From assembly GCA_014523685.1 (NCBI GenBank), contig JAATVT010000165.1, positions 1 through 7,077 on the forward strand: DNA of 7,077 bases. Direction: 5' to 3'. This document shows positions 5,414 to 7,077 of the stretch, piece after piece (the first letter of the stretch is position 1; each line of letters opens with the position of its first letter). Below the pieces are notes generated by a model. That model saw only the letters and a program-made list of their open reading frames with translations, did not search any database and was not told the origin of the DNA. The DNA comes from Nitrososphaerales archaeon TH5893. GTDB taxonomy: Archaea > Thermoproteota > Nitrososphaeria > Nitrososphaerales > Nitrososphaeraceae. The translations under genes and the position numbers were made by a program.

Positions 5414-6054
5414 CTTTATGAGAAAAAAATTAGGAACTCTAATACATATTCTACTTACTAGTATTTTCTGTAGATAATAGATAGGTATTTAAATCAGGAG
5501 GAAATGTTACATAAGATTAGTCCACTTTAGTTTTACAGGAGTCTTGTTTAAGGACAAGCCTCAATTATATCGAGATCTACTTATTTAAGTACTCTTGGGG
5601 GGCTAACAACCCAATATTCAAATTCCCGAAGTTGATTTACATAAGAAAATTTGTGGTATTGATTACAATTAGCCTATCAACCCAATGAACTTTCATATGG
5701 AACAATTTTACATCTAGCATTTTTCGAATGTTGGATTCTCTAAGTCATCCTCAAATTTAATATGCCCATATTCTGGATAAATCTAATTTTCACTAATTTT
5801 AAGCAATTGTGAGTACAAATATTATGGAAGGTTTTTCGTCGTGGCATGATATCAGGTCATAAAATTGACAACTGGGTTTGATCAAAAGGACTTTTCATCC
5901 TTACATGAAAAGTCGAATCAGATGGACCGAAAAAGGAAAATGATGAATTTGCGACTAACGATATTCTTTTTGATAATTCAGACTTCGTATGACTTTATTA
6001 ATGTGTTCATTCTGTGTCACAGACTGCTGCATCCTGACTCTGACATAATTAATA
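5414..6054. other. Gene-poor spacer between the CorA gene and the DDNQNR-repeat protein gene
   Basis: No complete gene is supported. A palindromic TATTTAAATC (5487-5495) could act as a promoter in either direction. Short hairpins occur at about 5541-5556 (CTTGT/ACAAG) and 5582-5591, and a G6 run lies at 5597-5602. On the minus strand two short protein-like fragments appear, a 35-codon frame at 5740-5847 and a frame ending in FEYWVVSPPRVLK at 5581-5673, which may be remnants of lost genes. A plus-strand frame at 5865-6083 overlaps the CorA 3' end and is judged spurious. Confidence 0.4.
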
Positions 6055-7077
6055 CTATTTGCTATTTCTTCTTCTACTACTAGTGACCCACCCAACCCTT
6101 CGAAAAGACCAATACATCAAAAATGCGGCTGCCACGGATAGAATGAGCATGATTATAAGAGTAGTATAGGTACCGAGAAAAGTCCAAGGCCCAGTTTCAA
6201 GGCCCCCAGGTAAGGTAATATTCATACCGTAAAAAGTTCCGATTATGGTAGCGGGAATAGACAATGAAAATACAATCGTAAGGATAGCAAGTATCTGATT
6301 GGTTTTCTCTGTATTGAGCATAAAGTCAGTATCCTTATAGATTTCGATCGTTTCCCTCGAAGTTTCCAGAACCTCTAGAACCTTATTTATGTGGTCTTCT
6401 ACATCATTGAAGTATTCTGTTAAATTTTCTTCTGAGAATCGCTGTATGTCTCGAGTGATATCCGATACTATTCTCTTTAGTGGGTATACTATCCTTCTAA
6501 GTATAGTAATTTCTCTCCTGAGAAGCGAGATTTCTTTAACAACCTCTACCTTGTCATCAAACACAGCGTCTTCGATATCTTCAAGATTTCCAACTATTTT
6601 CATCAACATATGAAAAAGATCATCTACCAAGACATCAATAATGGTATGAAGCAAATATCCAGATGTTTTGCCCATAATCTCTTCTTTTTGGCTGATATTT
6701 CCTTGCTTACATTGTTGAAATAGGTCATTCAGCGGTTGAAAGTCGCCTTGATGGATCGTTACTAAAAAATTCCATCCTGCAAATACCGATAACTGGCTAA
6801 AGTGTGAGGTCGTTGTAGAAGCTTTTCTTGCTTTCTTTTTTGCAGAGTTTATTGCAGCATGGATAGGGGAAGATGGGAAATGTAATACAACAAAAATGTA
6901 TTCATTGTGTTTATCAATCTTTGGAATCTGAATTTTTGAAAGGCAGTCATCTATATCCAATTCGTGAAAATGAAATCCTCTATTTGCTAGTAAATTCTCC
7001 ATTGTATCACGAGTGGGTCTCTCTATGTTTATCCAAGTTAAACCCTCATTAGTTATTGTATCCAGTTTTGTTGTTTC
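6055..7077 (-). CDS. corA: CorA-family divalent metal ion (Mg2+/Co2+) channel, N-terminus cut by window edge
   Basis: The frame is open to the right edge, giving 340 visible residues; the ATG at 7002 is internal because the typical CorA sequence LTWINIERPT lies before it (visible residues 13-22). Next come the alpha/beta cytosolic domain (LDIDDCLSKIQIPKID, then YIFVVLHFP), the long stalk helix (about 160-255), membrane helix 1 (about 263-283), the family signature YGMN at 283-286, a short outer loop and membrane helix 2 (about 303-323), ending in a basic cytosolic tail (RRVGWV...RRRNSK). CorA proteins form pentamers in which the GMN motif makes the selectivity filter, and the cytosolic funnel senses Mg2+. 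All key parts are present, with probably only ten to twenty residues missing compared with the usual 310-360. The exact metal preference (Mg, Co, Ni, Zn) cannot be read from sequence. Its promoter lies outside the window. Confidence 0.93.
   Translation of the reverse strand, partial: ETTKLDTITNEGLTWINIERPTRDTMENLLANRGFHFHELDIDDCLSKIQIPKIDKHNEYIFVVLHFPSSPIHAAINSAKKKARKASTTTSHFSQLSVFAGWNFLVTIHQGDFQPLNDLFQQCKQGNISQKEEIMGKTSGYLLHTIIDVLVDDLFHMLMKIVGNLEDIEDAVFDDKVEVVKEISLLRREITILRRIVYPLKRIVSDITRDIQRFSEENLTEYFNDVEDHINKVLEVLETSRETIEIYKDTDFMLNTEKTNQILAILTIVFSLSIPATIIGTFYGMNITLPGGLETGPWTFLGTYTTLIIMLILSVAAAFLMYWSFRRVGWVTSSRRRNSK

Noticed and set aside
5496..5530. AGGAGG followed by ATG and an eight-codon frame
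   Set aside because: The spacing of two bases is too short for initiation and the frame is too short to support.
5865..6083. Plus-strand 72-codon frame starting at TTG with one hydrophobic segment
   Set aside because: It overlaps the 3' end of corA, has a rare start codon, no ribosome binding site and a composition typical of AT-rich spacer.
6389..6613. Plus-strand 74-codon frame within corA
   Set aside because: Antisense shadow of the CorA stalk helix; Ser/Ile-rich as expected from the complement.

Overview
The window looks like chromosomal DNA from an ammonia-oxidising archaeon of the Nitrososphaerales (Nitrososphaera or Nitrosocosmicus type). The evidence is AT-rich sequence with archaeal TATA-type promoters lying close to start codons, an archaeal Cdc48/VAT N-domain, a surface YVTN beta-propeller of the kind common in that group, a tandem winged-helix regulator and a CorA channel. 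No rRNA, tRNA, CRISPR array, transposase or phage gene was seen. The organism assignment is inference from protein character, not from a marker gene.

Layout. At the left edge is the first 53 codons of a Cdc48-type AAA+ ATPase (minus strand, cut by the window). A 322-base spacer with a long imperfect hairpin separates it from a large membrane-anchored YVTN seven-bladed propeller protein (minus, 483-2273). Diverging from that gene is an acidic, Ser-rich, probably exported protein with an internal duplication (plus, 2430-2927). After a 347-base spacer comes a two-gene operon (plus): a double winged-helix regulator (3275-3820) and a four-helix small membrane protein (3820-4191) whose start overlaps the regulator's stop. 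An inverted repeat with its arms two helical turns apart lies just before the operon and is a good operator candidate. Next is a 603-base stretch with an orphan promoter-like site and a structured region but no gene. Then comes a minus-strand exported or anchored, disordered, Asp/Asn-rich protein with four 18-bp tandem repeats (4795-5373), a 681-base gene-poor stretch with short protein-like fragments, and a CorA-family divalent-cation channel (minus, 6055 to beyond 7077) missing its N-terminus at the right edge.

How the parts relate. Three of the seven genes encode predicted envelope or exported proteins of unclear partner, and two more encode membrane proteins, so this is an envelope-rich region beside a housekeeping ATPase. 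The only clear functional unit is the regulator/membrane-protein operon. The YVTN protein could link the cell surface to the cytosol, because an outer propeller and an InlB-like module are followed by one membrane helix and a charged helical tail inside. No defence system or other clearly new multi-gene system is evident. The most unusual items are the YVTN protein's architecture, the regulator/membrane-protein pair with its candidate operator, and the repeat-bearing disordered surface proteins.
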